DNA of 64,000 nt, taken from NCBI GenBank assembly GCA_037962975.1, contig CM075674.1:87126501-87190500 (forward strand), read 5' to 3'. Source of the stretch: Clitoria ternatea (lineage: Eukaryota > Streptophyta > Magnoliopsida > Fabales > Fabaceae). Below the pieces are notes generated by a model. It did not search any database. It was given only the letters and a program-made list of their open reading frames with translations, and was not told the origin of the DNA. The translations under genes and the position numbers were made by a program. Positions 12,633-23,906 of this stretch are shown in pieces. Each line of letters begins with the position of its first letter. Position 1 is the stretch's first letter.

Positions 12633-12669
<37 letters not shown>
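12150..12669. repeat. Long degenerate AAAT/AAAC simple-repeat tract ending in (TA)n
   Basis: For about 500 bases the plus strand is built almost only from AATAAATAAAT-like units with occasional C or G, ending in a pure TA run at about 12641-12669. The apparent minus-strand frame rich in Y, L, I and F is a by-product of this composition and not a gene. Confidence 0.85.
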
Positions 12670-12674
<5 letters not shown>

Positions 12675-13029
12675 AGAAGAGTTGGCAAAAAAAAGATGAC
12701 ACAAAAGGAAGAAAAATGGCACTTGTTGTTGCCTGCTCAGGAAATGAAGAAGAGGAGAGGGCGTGAAACCCTCCCCTTTTTTATAGGGGACCCATTTTTT
12801 ATCTTAGTTTTTAATTAATTTTTTTATAATTATCCATAACAATAATATTTTAATTTTAAGTATTTTTATGAGATAAATTTATACTTCAAATTTTGTTATG
12901 AATCCTTAGGATGTACTTAAGAAATTAAATGTAAGTTTTTAGTATTTTTTTTACTCTAAATATCTCAAATATTAAATGTTTAACTACTCGTTTTTATAAG
13001 TTCATTGTTTCACTTTTTTAACCAAACAA

Positions 13030-13770
13030 CCTCTAAACCTTACGAAATTGTAAACTTAGTGCCTGTTTGTTTAAAGTTATAACTCCGTTCCATTTTGAAA
13101 ATCTCGGTTTATAAAATCTTCTCTGCGGCTCTTGTGTTTGGCTCTGAAATTTTTGTCTTTCGTCTCCGTTGCACAGTGGCGACACAGTAGCATTTCCATT
13201 GTCAAACACGGTTTGGGAGTGGGTGTGCGCGACCTCCATCTTTGAGCCTCTGTTTGCTAAAGTGCAGTGCATGGAGCGTGTTTCCCATTCTTCCCTCTCA
13301 GATCTGTTGGTTTCCAGTTTGATTTTGTAAAGCTGAGCAAAGGGAGTGTGGTACGTTTCTTCTTCTTCTTTTTTTATGTGTTTTGTTGGCTGGTTGGTTT
13401 TTTTTTCTGTTCATGGTGGCCAATTGATGGGACTGTGGTGGAGAGGATGTCTAGAGGTGGAGGGATTTTGGACAGGAAGGCTTCGGTGGTGGAGATTTGG
13501 ATGGTGATGGTGAGGGAGTTGGCGTTTTTATGGGTGGAAGACGGTGATGGTTACGGAGTTGAAGGTGCGAGTGGAGGACGGTGATGGTGAGGGAGTATGG
13601 AGGACAGTGTGGTTCCGGGCTTTTAGTTGCGGTGGTTGTAGAAGTGGAGGCCGTCGGAGCTACAGATGTGGAGGTGTGGGTTGTGGAAGATGGTGTATGG
13701 GTGGGGCTGATGGGGTTGGGACTACTGTAACGGTGGAGATCTGATGGTGGATGATTGGTTTATGTGATAG
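13030..13770. other. G-rich (GGTGG/GGAGG) segment of unknown origin
   Basis: This block stands out from its AT-rich surroundings. The plus strand from 13430 to 13745 is dense in GGTGG, GGATGG and GGAGG steps. Short open frames exist but look compositional and share no recognisable domain. It could be a noncoding transposon carrying a host-derived piece, but no terminal repeats were confirmed. Confidence 0.35.
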
Positions 13771-14019
13771 ACTATGGATGTGGTTAAGAATATAGGGTGC
13801 ACTGTAAGTAAAAATAGGAATGAAGGGTGCTGATTTGTTTGGATATAGTGTGCATAGGTGTGGACAATGGGTAGAGGACCATGTTAACTGTTTGCTTTTA
13901 AAAAATAAATTTTTTTAATGTTGTGGTTTTTTTTTTTTAAGGATGTATATGAAATGATTGAAATTTGTATAATTTATATGTTGTTAATGGAACCAAAAAA
14001 CGTTTAGCTAAAAATTCGA

Positions 14020-14140
14020 TTAGGATTTAACGTTTAGATATATTGTATATTATTTTTAATTTATACCGACACGTTTAGATTAATATCATATATTATTTTT
14101 AGTTTATACCGACACTTGATGCACGCGTTTAGATATATTA
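14020..14140. repeat. Short tandem duplication (CGTTTAGAT...TATACCGACA)
   Basis: Two diverged copies of a unit of about 43 bases run from CGTTTAGAT through TATTATTTTTA to TATACCGACA, followed by a third partial CGTTTAGATATATT. Confidence 0.65.
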
Positions 14141-14344
14141 ACATCGTAGAATTTATATCTAATTAAGGTATTTTATTTAGGATTATTAATGTTATTAATT
14201 AGGATATTAATGTACTATTAAGGTAATTATTTTACAATGTTAATAAATTAAATGTTACTGTAAATATAATTTTTAAGTATATATTGATATAATTAAACAT
14301 TGAGGTAATTAAACGTAATTGCAAATAAATTTATTTTGTAGTGA

Positions 14345-14545
14345 AGATGTAACACTAAATTGAACATAATTTTTATCTAACTAGGGTATTTAAATTTCAA
14401 TGAGGATTTTAATTAGGCTTATTAATATTTGTTAATAACAAGTTAAATGAACATAATATATATCTAATTAGGGTATTTTAATATTAATTAGAATAATAAT
14501 TAGGGTTATTAATATTATTAATAATAAGTTAAATGAACATAATTA
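14345..14545. repeat. Diverged tandem repeat, about 90-base unit
   Basis: A unit containing TAACTAGGGTATTT, TTAGG(C/G)TTATTAATATT and AAGTTAAATGAACATAAT is present about twice, with a further partial copy starting near 14160. It directly precedes the point where copia coding sequence resumes. Confidence 0.6.
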
Positions 14546-14568
14546 AAAATAGGTGCTAAGATGTTGGT

Positions 14569-15480
14569 TGAAGAGATATGATTCCTTCATTATTAGCTTT
14601 AGATACAACACATAGTTCAGAAGATTGCACGCACTACAAGAGGTTTGGTGATAATGATTTCATCATTTTATTGTTGTATGTGGATGACATGTTGGTTGTA
14701 GGCCCCAACAAAGATCGAGTCCAAAAATTCAAGGCACAATTGGGTAGAGAGTTTGATATGGAGGACTTGGGGATGCAAGGATTTTAGGGATGCAAATTCA
14801 TCACAACATGAAAGATATATAGAAAGATTTAGCTTTCTCATCTAAGGAAAGTCTTGCGACGCTTTAACATGCAAGGATGCAAGCCAATATCTACTCCACT
14901 TCTTATCAATTATAAATTATCCTCAAGTATGTGTAGTGATGGAGTGGAGAGGATGGAAATGTCTCGAGTACCGTATGCATTAGTAGTGGGAAGCCTAATG
15001 TACGCAAAGATCTGTACTAGACCAGATATTGCATAAGTAGTTAGGAATGTTAGTCATTTTATGGTAGATCCCAGTAGAAAGCATCATAGTGTTGTTAAAA
15101 GGATCTTAAGATACGAAATCATACAAAGAAGCAATTTGGATTCAGAGGTTAATAAAAGAACCCCCGACACAAGCAATAGAAGATTCTTATGTATTATGAT
15201 AGTCATAATGCCTTGCATATCGCAAGAAATCCAACCTTTCGTTCCAGGACGAAACATATGTTCAATATCATTTTGTTTAAGAAGTAGAAGATGAAAGAAG
15301 TCAATATATGTAAAAGATCCGTATAGAAGAGAACCTAAAGGATGTCATGACGAAGCCTATCAATACTAACAACTTTATATGATGTCGATGCTCATGTGGC
15401 CTATTAGAGACATAAGGAACACGAAACAAGCAATAAGAGAACGATTTACAAGCTCCCCATAAATGACTTTAAGTGGGAGA
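14569..15480 (+). pseudogene. Decayed Ty1/copia reverse transcriptase - RNase H region
   Basis: The reverse transcriptase active-site box YVDDM lies at 14677-14691, preceded by KRFGDNDFIILLL and followed by the usual connection text (RRFNMQGCKPISTPL from about 14857, YALVVGSLMYAKICTRPDIA at 14977-15036). Degenerate RNase H text follows to a purine-rich tract, AAGTGGGAGA (15471-15480), that serves as the polypurine primer site before the 3' LTR. Stops and frame changes occur at about 14785, 15034 and 15292. The integrase and first half of the reverse transcriptase are missing between 9980 and 14569. Same strand and family as the 8.4-9.98 kb piece, so both are read as one disrupted element. Confidence 0.8.
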
Positions 15481-15481
15481 T

Positions 15482-15616
15482 TGTGAACAAGGTAAAACCA
15501 CTTTATAACATTTGAATTAGTCATAGTAAAAAAATTATAACTTATATGTTTCCTCTTTATTTGCTACCATAGTTCGATGAAAGGAAGACCATGCATAAAA
15601 GTCCTATTAATGATTA

Positions 15617-15617
<1 letters not shown>
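15482..15617 (+). mobile_element. Truncated 3' LTR of the copia element
   Basis: It starts TGTGAACAAGG right after the polypurine tract and aligns by eye with the first 130 bases of the 5' LTR at 8379, with scattered changes. It stops at a TA microsatellite, so the rest of the LTR and the right target duplication are lost. Confidence 0.7.

Positions 15618-15620
<3 letters not shown>

Positions 15621-15667
<47 letters not shown>
15621..15667. repeat. (TA)n microsatellite
   Basis: A pure TA run of 47 bases exactly where the 3' LTR similarity ends. Confidence 0.9.
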
Positions 15668-15671
<4 letters not shown>

Positions 15672-18600
15672 CCATCTCTCAAATTTCAATATCATTAATT
15701 ATTTTTTGACCTAAATACCCTCTATTAATGTATAACTTTTATTGAAATCAATATAATAATAAATGATATACCTCAATTAGATTAATGATGAGTGATAATC
15801 ACTTTAAGGATAATTTCAGAAAACTACTACAACTTTTAAAGAAATTTAATGATTTTAACTAAATTAACAATCTTTTTAATATGTGTGAATTAAGTAAAAG
15901 AGTCTTATATATACACAGATATATATTAAAAAGTAATATTTGAGAAAAGTAATTATAAATTGGTTTGACAAAATTAAAAGATGGGAAGAAATCAAGATAT
16001 TTGAGTCAGCCTTTCTCGTTTTGAAAGGACGTCAACGATAATTGAAAGCAATATTTTTGACACAAATTGTTTTCAAACAATTAATTAAGTGGACTTGGGG
16101 AAAATGCATTAATAGATTCCATCATCTCTCACCGCCTCAAACCTCACCGCCTGAAAACAAACACGCTAATAAAGAAATTAAAACATACAACACTTCAACT
16201 CATCCTTTAAAGTTTAGTTTAAATACTTATAAATACTATTTTTCTATTAAAAAATATCTAATTATATTCTCAAGTAATTATTATACTACTATTAAAAATT
16301 TACAACTTTAAATTATTTAAACTCGCCTCTAAAAATTGAAGTTTACAAAAGTTTAAAATGAGTGAAGATTTTGACTCATTATCCAACACTAACTTCAAAG
16401 CTATGCACAAAAAAAAAGAAGCTTAATAAGAAATATATAAAAGCTTTAAGTACACATTATATGACATACACTGAATTTAATGACGTCAACTAGATTTTAG
16501 TTTTTCTTTTTTTGAAACTATTGGTTAAGATTATTTTAATAGTGTCTTGAAAGTATTACGACAAATTAAAAAAGGAAAAATAATTAGAAATAAAGTTTAT
16601 ATTATTTTTAAAACAGGAATGATTTTTACAAATGAAAACTTTTGTTATTATCCTTTTTTCTAATGTACTTAAATACTGTTTAATAATTTTTAAAATTAAT
16701 GATTAATTTAAAATATTAATTAAATCGTACTAAAAATTACATCAGTTATATTAAAAATGAATAAACTTCTAATAATAGAATATATAAGATGTATACATTT
16801 TTCATTTGTGTAAAATTAGAAAATTTCAATTTGATATGTCACCTAATTGTAATTTGCCTAACAATTGTCACGTTATCATTTCATATGATTCGGGTTTAAG
16901 CTTTAGCAACTTCAATTAATTATAGTCTTTTTATTTTAAAATTTTTATTTTAGTTTTATATTTTTTCTATTAATTTTAATTTATTCAATAAATTCTCACG
17001 TTATTTTCTAATCATCTAATTATTTTATGTATTACTTAATTTAAAATTTATTAATAAAAATATGATAATATATAACTTAAAAATTGATTGTTTTATCTCA
17101 AAAAAATTTTATAATCATTCTTAAAATAATTAGATAACATATCAGTTATTTAATGATATAAAAATCAATAAAATAAATTATTTGAAATATTAGAATTTAA
17201 TATTAACGAAAAATATAACATAAATTGGATGGATAAAATAACTAAAACCATATTTAAAATGTAGAATATGTTATACAAATATCTTACTAGCCAGTGTGGT
17301 ATTTCGACTACAAATTGTTTTGTTATGTATAAAGTTATAATGATAATCATAACTATTTAATTAAATTTATATATATATATAATACTTGAACTCCTGCACA
17401 TATATGGTACCGTTACCAAAAAAAGAAAGATGCAATAAAACAACCACCACACACAGAAAATAATAAAATGGTTTATCTTTCCTGCAAATTATTATATTCT
17501 AAACAAATTAGATATTAGAAAAAAAGATACTTCATATATACTCAATATTTCCTTCGTCATTCACTCTTTCGATGGAAGGATTTTTTAGCTAATGAAAATA
17601 AAATTAGTTGAAATGGAGAGATTTTAAATTTTTTCAGTTGTTTGGATAGGGTGAAATTTGAAGGTGAGAGAATATTTTTATCTGAGACCCATAAAAAATC
17701 TCATCATTATGAGTCATTTGAACGGAATTTGAACTTAAAATGTTGTTTGACAAAATTGGATATACAGCAACAATTGGAATACGTATTAATTGAAGGAACA
17801 AATCACAAAATCCTCTTATTGGCTCTGAGTTGAGCCTCATTACTCAGAGGACGTTTGGCATAGGTTTCTCAACGGAGAAACCTCTGTTAATTGGAAGCAA
17901 AGATTTTGATCTTACGAGTCAACGGAGTTTTGATTGTCTTAAACGGCATGAGAACTGATATCAACCTTTAAATTTTTTCCTTCAACTCAACTTTGTTTTT
18001 CCAATTGCAAACCAAACACCCTCTTAGAAACTAGAAGCTTCTGCCTTTGTTGGTGTTAATTGAGAATGAAAATGATCACTTTCGCTTCAACATAATGTTG
18101 AATTTGGATTAAAAATAACATGCATTTAATAGGGTGGCTTTCGAGAAATAAATAAATTACATACCCATTTGATAAAATATCATAGGTTTCAATTTCAGCC
18201 TAAAAGAGGTTAATGAGTGAGTGAACTGTGTAGTTTTCTTTCTTGTAGATGGGTATAGTTGTAGAGGATAATGAAGCCACTTTAGGTATAGAAAAGGATA
18301 TAATTGTCAATGTTTAGTTTTAGTTTATTTTTTTCATCTATTCCAATCATCAAGTAGAAAATATTTCCATTCAATTCCCATCAATTTATATCAATCCAAA
18401 TATAACAAATTTCATTTTAATTTCTACTCAATCAATTTATACTCCAATTTATCTGATCATCCAAAGAAAGCTAAGATTTTTAGTCTTTTTTATGAGCTCA
18501 AGACCTTAAATTATATTACATTCAGTCTTAGATATAAATCAAATAACTAATTTCATATTTGTATTATACTATTAAATATTTGATATATTTTTATAAAATA

Positions 18601-19779
18601 CATTAATATCATTTATTACATAAAGAATTAATTATTTTGAGAATATATAAAAAAGATATATTTATCATACAAACATATTTAATAACATTAGGAAGAAAAT
18701 TTTTTCTTAAATTTAAAAATAAAAATTTTATTTGAGTGCATGGTAATGTGAAAACGTGTATGGAAGAAAATACCAAATAGAAAATGATGGTTGACTTTGA
18801 ATTTGTTAATTTTCCAGCGATTGGGGAAGGCGACGAGAGAAGAAGAGAGGAGATAATTGTGGGTTCAAAATTTTTTAACAACATTTCTAACGAAATCTAA
18901 CATACTAAACACATGCAGAACTATGTCCTTTTCTATAGTCACTGCGAGACATAAACACATGCACAATATGTCCTTATCTTATTCATTTCTATTATTATTG
19001 TAACGTCAATATATTCTTCATTAATTCAATAACGATTATTCTACTGTAATAAACCAACAAATTCATCTCAAATACATGATCGTGGTTTCAATATCTTAAC
19101 TTAATTAAGATTTGAAATTTAAACACATTTAAGTAATATTATTCATGTATTTCTTTGTGTGTATATTTCATAAGAAATTAGAACCCGTGAAAAAATTGAA
19201 ACCCTAAAGCTTAAAATGTTAAAGAAGTTTGTAAATTAGAGAGTGTTCACAAATAGAGTGTAACTGTAAAAAAATCTTAGAGAAACTACTCTAAAGAAAA
19301 AAATATTATTATTATTTTATTAAATGTGTCATTTAATCTTACAATTGGAGGCTTTTTAGATCATTAATATAATAATGAGCGAAGGGAAAATGAGATACGA
19401 GATCCGGGTCTATTATCGCCTAACGTAACCGACAAGGGTGATGAGATGAGAGAGTTTTAGCAAGAGATTAGCGAGTGAGGGTATACACCTCCACTGACCC
19501 ACAGAAGGAGCAGAGATGATGTTTGAGTAAGTAATTAAAATATTACTTTTTATACGGTTAATAGTGTTTTTTAAAACATTAATAGTTTTCTTCAATTTTA
19601 ACTACTAATTGAAATTTTTTTATTTTATTATCCTTTTAAATTTTTAATAATTTCTATTGCCCTTTATTTTATTTTTAGAAAATTAAATTTTTATTTTATT
19701 TTCTGAAAATCTAAAACAAACGGCCTCTCCTATCTCACGCTTTCTCTTTAGTTGTTCTTTCATATTTACATTATTATTA

Positions 19780-19818
<39 letters not shown>

Positions 19819-20580
19819 TTATTTATCAAACTTCATAGATACATGAAACTGATTTCTATAAAAAATAATTATCATATTTGAACTATATATATATATATAT
19901 CATGGTTTTTTATAAAGAAAAAAAAACCTTAAACATGATTTTATTAATCTTAATATTGATTAAAATATTTTTAAAAAATTACAAGTGTGTATATATATAA
20001 AATTTTTTTGTCTAAATAATTAAATATGTTTTTTATGTTATTTTATATTTTTTTACCACTAAAATAACTAGTTTTACCAAATCATTATAATACAAACAAA
20101 TTTATCAAGTTTTAAGTTTCAATTAATTTTACTAAACACACACGTAATAACGTATAACGTGTAACAAGCGTTGGTCTAAAATATCCATTCCAAGTTGGGT
20201 TTGTGTCGGAGTTGAGATTGACAAATGCTGCTGAAGCAAATATTACGTCGGCCATATGGCCAACACAAACGCTTTGCAAAGCAGTGGATAAAGCTGCTAT
20301 TTTATGTGATATTTTGCGTTGATTCTTGCGTCAATTATTTTAATTTTTTAAAACTAACTTTAATTATATAAAGACTGTTAATAAGACAAGGATCAAGTTA
20401 AATTTAAGTTATACTGATTAATAACTTTTAATTAATTTATTATTTTTTAAAATATACTATTTGGATTTAAAGTTCATATCACATATTTAAATTAATCTAA
20501 AATTATTTAGTTCATGCAATAAAATTAACGTAAATATATTTTAAAAAAAATATATCAAAGTGAAAATCTTTAAATTATAT
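15668..20580. other. AT-rich noncoding region
   Basis: I see no gene here. The open frames are short and compositional. The segment 17580-18030 is less AT-rich and begins and ends with wording common in old nonautonomous transposons (CAAACACCCTCTTAG), but no terminal repeat pair was established. An AAACACATGCA..TATGTCCTT phrase is duplicated at about 18908 and 18954. Confidence 0.5.
19770..19818. repeat. (ATT)n microsatellite
   Basis: About fifteen ATT units with one interruption. Confidence 0.9.
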
Positions 20581-20599
20581 ACGTATATGAATTATTAAA

Positions 20600-20988
20600 T
20601 CCAACCCCTGCATGAATCTCTTCATATGGTGTCCACCCAAGTGTTATGATCCATGGAAGGGCAACGCAGTTGATCCTCATATGAAATACAACAGTTATCG
20701 AGGGTCTCATGACATCCCTTGAATGAATCTTCTCATCTCTGCTCCATTACGTCCACCTAAGTTAGTCAACTGCAACCTTTGCTGTACCTCCTCAGCTCAT
20801 TCACTTTAATGTCCACCTTCTCAATCTGTTCCTCTAATCAGAAGAGGCGTTAGCTCCATGGGAAACATGGGACTTCTAAGTCTCACTCTTATGTGAAACG
20901 ATCCATAAACTTTTCTAAATCAATTGAGTGTTTACTACTTCTAGTTTGATATGCCCTAGTTTTTACTTTGTGATATTCGTCTAATAGG

Positions 20989-21038
<50 letters not shown>

Positions 21039-21264
21039 CAAACTAAATAGTAACAGAAACCTCTCAATGGACACTAGAATAGGTTAACTCATCACTAACC
21101 TATCATATTAATAAGCTCAATTACGATATCTATTTAAACATATAATTCTATTGAGATTATTATATATTATAATTAATAATAGAATATAGATATAATAAAT
21201 TAATAATGTTTATCCACTAAATATTAATATATTAATTCAAATATTGATATTAAAAATTCTAACG
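20600..21264 (-). mobile_element. LTR of a reverse-oriented Ty1/copia element
   Basis: On the minus strand the sequence reads a purine-rich tract (AATAGGAGAA) and then CGTTAGAATTTTTAATATC at 21264 downward, matching the usual copia junction AGGAGATTGTTAGAA with one terminal base changed. A (TA)n run interrupts the LTR. The far border near 20600 is estimated and no target duplication was confirmed. Confidence 0.45.
20992..21036. repeat. (TA)n microsatellite
   Basis: A pure TA run of about 45 bases inside the reverse copia LTR. Confidence 0.9.
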
Positions 21265-22377
21265 TTCTCCTATTTGGATAACATTATTAAATTATTGAAC
21301 ACAAAACTATATTATCTAGAAAATAATAATAATCTTGCAAGAACATAATTATATCCGATAAGGATATGCACTATACACCAAAACAATTTACGATACAAAT
21401 AAGGAAATATGAATTTTATTTTCACAAGTTTCAAGCATCTAAAATGCTATAAAAGATATGTCAACAAAATGACATCAACAAAAACATATCTCAAGAAAAG
21501 ATAGATAGTCTTAATAAGCAGATACAAGGTAAAACTTCCACTAATCCAAAACATCAAAAGACTCAACAAATATCATATGAGCTATATGATTTTGAAATGC
21601 TCCAACAGTCAAGCTTGGATCTGCCAACATGCTCCCAATGGCAATGTACTCGATACGAGTTTAAAATTCAAGTACTTATAATAGCTCAATAACAAAAATG
21701 ATCACAATTGGGCTAGTCCAATAAGATAATTGATCACAAATAAGTTAAACAAACTGCTCTATAATATGACATCCAATTAAGTGTCTACAAAATGTAAATA
21801 ATAAGCAAGAACCGAATAATATTTTAGGTCCAAACATGACATAAGATGATAAGTATCTTAAAAATAGAAAATCAAACTAGATAGGAGTATTGACATCGTA
21901 TGTAATAGATACTTTTGTATCCGTGATCACAATAAAAGTGGAATGTCAATCAACATGAAAATTACCATTAAAGTTACATGCCAAAATTGTGCACAATAAA
22001 ATGAGACTGAGTACCAAAGTCTCTAGAAAGCCATATGCCCATAAAGTGCACACATTAATATATGGGAATAACAATAAATCTCGAGATGTGACTATGATAC
22101 ATACTCCCACTAAGCATACCAAATATTGACATTAATGTTCTCATGAAAGGTTAACATATTGGAAACTCAATTGGCATAATAATGGGATGTCAAATATCTG
22201 TTAGAGTACTCAATATGAGTCTAAGAACATAATTCTTTCATTGAAACAAGATTACAAAGTAGAGGAAAGCACATTAATAGAACTATCAAACAAAAGTGGT
22301 TATCAAAATTAAAATAAAAAAATAAAAACCAAAGACAAAATTTAATCAACCATAGAATTTGGGTTCCATGGTCAACC
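21265..22377 (-). pseudogene. 3' end of a reverse-oriented copia element, decayed
   Basis: On the minus strand near 21660-21570 the translation IAIGSMLADPSLTVGAFQNH resembles the last residues of copia RNase H (usual form SMIADPLTKGLPPKVF). It is followed by an untranslated stretch and the LTR start at 21264. The remainder up to 22377 is noncoding-looking and may be 3' untranslated element sequence. A CACTA element is inserted at 22378. The call rests on a single short motif plus the LTR junction. Confidence 0.4.
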
Positions 22378-22665
22378 CACTGGTGCAAAAAGGACCTTTA
22401 AGCACGGTTCTGGGGACCCTTTAAGCACGGTTCTGGAACCGTGCTTGTTCCCACCGTGCTTGTAGCTTAAGACTTTTAAGGACGGGTCTCCAACCGTGCT
22501 TGTAGATGACTTTTAAGCACGGTTATTTTCAACCGTGCTCGTAGGTGGTCAATTATTTATTTGTGTTTAATAATGTTGAGATTTGTTTGGTCAATTCCAT
22601 GATAGCATGTGCAGGTTGCCATTGTTACGTTCCTGGGAAAACAAAGCATCAAGAAAAGAAAGGTT

Positions 22666-22880
22666 CTTCATTAATACTTGAGCTTGAACTTGAGCTTGAG
22701 CTTGAAAGGTAAAGCTTGAGCGTGAGTGTGAAATCATAATTAATACTTGAGCTTGATCTTGAGCATGAAAGGTAAGGAAAAACAAGTTGGTTGCATCAGA
22801 TTCTTCTCACGCTTGAGCGTGACAGGGGGCGCTTGGGCGTGACACATCAGAGACTTGAGCTTGAGCCTTGCGCTTAAGCG
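22666..22880. repeat. CTTGAGC word cluster
   Basis: The heptamer CTTGAGC and close variants (CTTGAGCGTGA, CTTGAGCTTGAGC) occur more than ten times in about 200 bases inside the CACTA element. Confidence 0.7.
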
Positions 22881-22945
22881 TATTGAAGCAAACAAGCATC
22901 AGGTGTGGCTAATGAATAAGGAATCAATTTCAATGAAAAAGGAAA

Positions 22946-23245
22946 TCATGCATGGCTAATGAATAATGAATTAAAATGCATTAACTTAGTATAGAGCTTA
23001 AAGAATGAAATGGAACTAACCAAATACTCTTTCAGCTTATAAGCCACACATTTGTTCGAAACCGAAGATGAAGGAGAAGGAAAAGGTTCCGTTGGATTTA
23101 TTTGAGAAGAAGAATGAGAACTGTCGTTGTTGTTGTTGTTGAAGATTGAGTTAAAGGGACTTTTGAAAAAGAGAAAGGGAGGTAAGGAGGGAGGGAAAAT
23201 GACTTTCGTAAAAGTGCAATGGAGGGAAGACGAAAATTTGGGCAC
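22946..23245 (-). CDS. 99-codon open frame within the CACTA element
   Basis: The predicted product begins MPKFSSSLHCTFTKVIFPP, has an Asn run (NNNNND), and a Ser/Pro-rich segment ending in KCVAYKLKEYL. It resembles the N-terminal low-complexity part of an ordinary plant protein more than a transposase. It sits wholly between the two hairpin regions of the CACTA element, so capture of a host gene fragment is plausible. No splice structure, promoter or known domain could be shown. Its 5' end lies next to the hairpin repeats. Confidence 0.35.
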   Translation of the reverse strand: MPKFSSSLHCTFTKVIFPPSLPPFLFFKSPFNSIFNNNNNDSSHSSSQINPTEPFPSPSSSVSNKCVAYKLKEYLVSSISFFKLYTKLMHFNSLFISHA

Positions 23246-23247
23246 TA

Positions 23248-23700
23248 CTTTTAAGCACGGTTCAAAGCAACCGTGCTCGTAGGCCTTTTAAAAAAAAATT
23301 AAAAATTTTATATCAACCTTTTAAGCACGGGTCCCCTACCAACCGTGCTAGTAGATCACTATTTAAGCACGGTTCAGAGCAACCGTGCTCGTAGGCCTTT
23401 TAAAAAAAAATTAAAATTTTTATACCAACCTTTTAAGCACGGGTCCCCTAACAACCGTGCTAGTAGATCACTCTTTAAGCACGGTTCAGAGCAACCGTGC
23501 TCGTAGGCCTTTTAAAAAAAAATTAAAATTTTTATACCAACCTTTTAAGCACGGGTCCCCTAACAACCGTGCTAGTAGATCACTCTTTAAGCACGGTTCA
23601 TAGCAACCGTGCTCGTAGGTCTTTTAAAAAAAAAATTAAAAATTTTATACCAATCTTTTAAGCACGGTTCCAAGAAACCGTGTTCGTAGATCTTTTAAAA
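23248..23700. repeat. Four tandem units of about 112 bp with internal hairpins
   Basis: Units begin TTAAGCACGGTTCA at about 23251, 23363, 23475 and 23587. Each carries AAGCACGGTT..GCAACCGTGCTCGTAGG, a poly-A run, then AAGCACGGGTCCCCTA..AACCGTGCTAGTAGATCACT. The middle units are nearly identical, while the last drifts. These are subterminal repeats of the CACTA element. Confidence 0.9.
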
Positions 23701-23906
23701 AAAATTTTAAAAAAAAATTTTAGACCCTTTTACCACGGTCCACGAATAACCGTGTTCGTATGTCGCCTATAAGCATGGTTACCATACAACCGTGTTCAAA
23801 AAGCTTCGTTAAAATCTCAAAAATGCCACCGCCTCTGTTTTAACCACGTTTTCCCTTGGTCCGTGCTCAAATCCTGTCATCGTATGTATATTTTGCACTA
23901 GTGACC

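Larger units (their letters stand above)
9983..12950 (-). mobile_element. LTR-like insertion within the copia element
   Basis: At 9983 the sequence changes from copia coding text to TGTAACGCCCTTAAATAC, which resembles a gypsy-type LTR terminus. On the minus strand around 12765-12790 CCCTATAAAAAAGGGGAGGG looks like a TATA-box core promoter. No matching right terminus or target duplication was found before copia text resumes at about 14569, so the insertion is probably truncated or composite. Extent and orientation are tentative. Confidence 0.35.
22378..23903. mobile_element. Nonautonomous CACTA transposon with 3-bp target duplication
   Basis: The left end is CACTGGTGCAAAAAGG and the right end read inward on the minus strand is CACTAGTGCAAAATAT, an inverted repeat of 13 bases with one mismatch. 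Both sides are flanked by ACC (22375-22377 and 23904-23906), the 3-bp target duplication expected for CACTA. Subterminal regions carry many AAGCACGGTT...AACCGTGCT hairpins. The 1.5-kb interior has no transposase, so the element depends on a partner for movement. A 99-codon minus-strand frame (22946-23245) and a CTTGAGC-rich block may be captured sequence. Confidence 0.9.

Noticed and set aside
13267..13744. Two overlapping plus-strand frames rich in Gly, Val and Trp
   Set aside because: They reflect GGTGG/GGATGG composition; no domain, no promoter or splice pattern.
17580..18030. Possible nonautonomous DNA transposon
   Set aside because: Wording is suggestive, but I could not pair terminal repeats or find a target duplication.
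20889..21074. Minus-strand frame with an Ile-Tyr run
   Set aside because: The run is a translated (TA)n microsatellite in a retrotransposon LTR.
23248..23700. CRISPR-like regular repeats
   Set aside because: Repeats and intervening DNA are both repeated, and the array lies inside a CACTA element of a plant genome.
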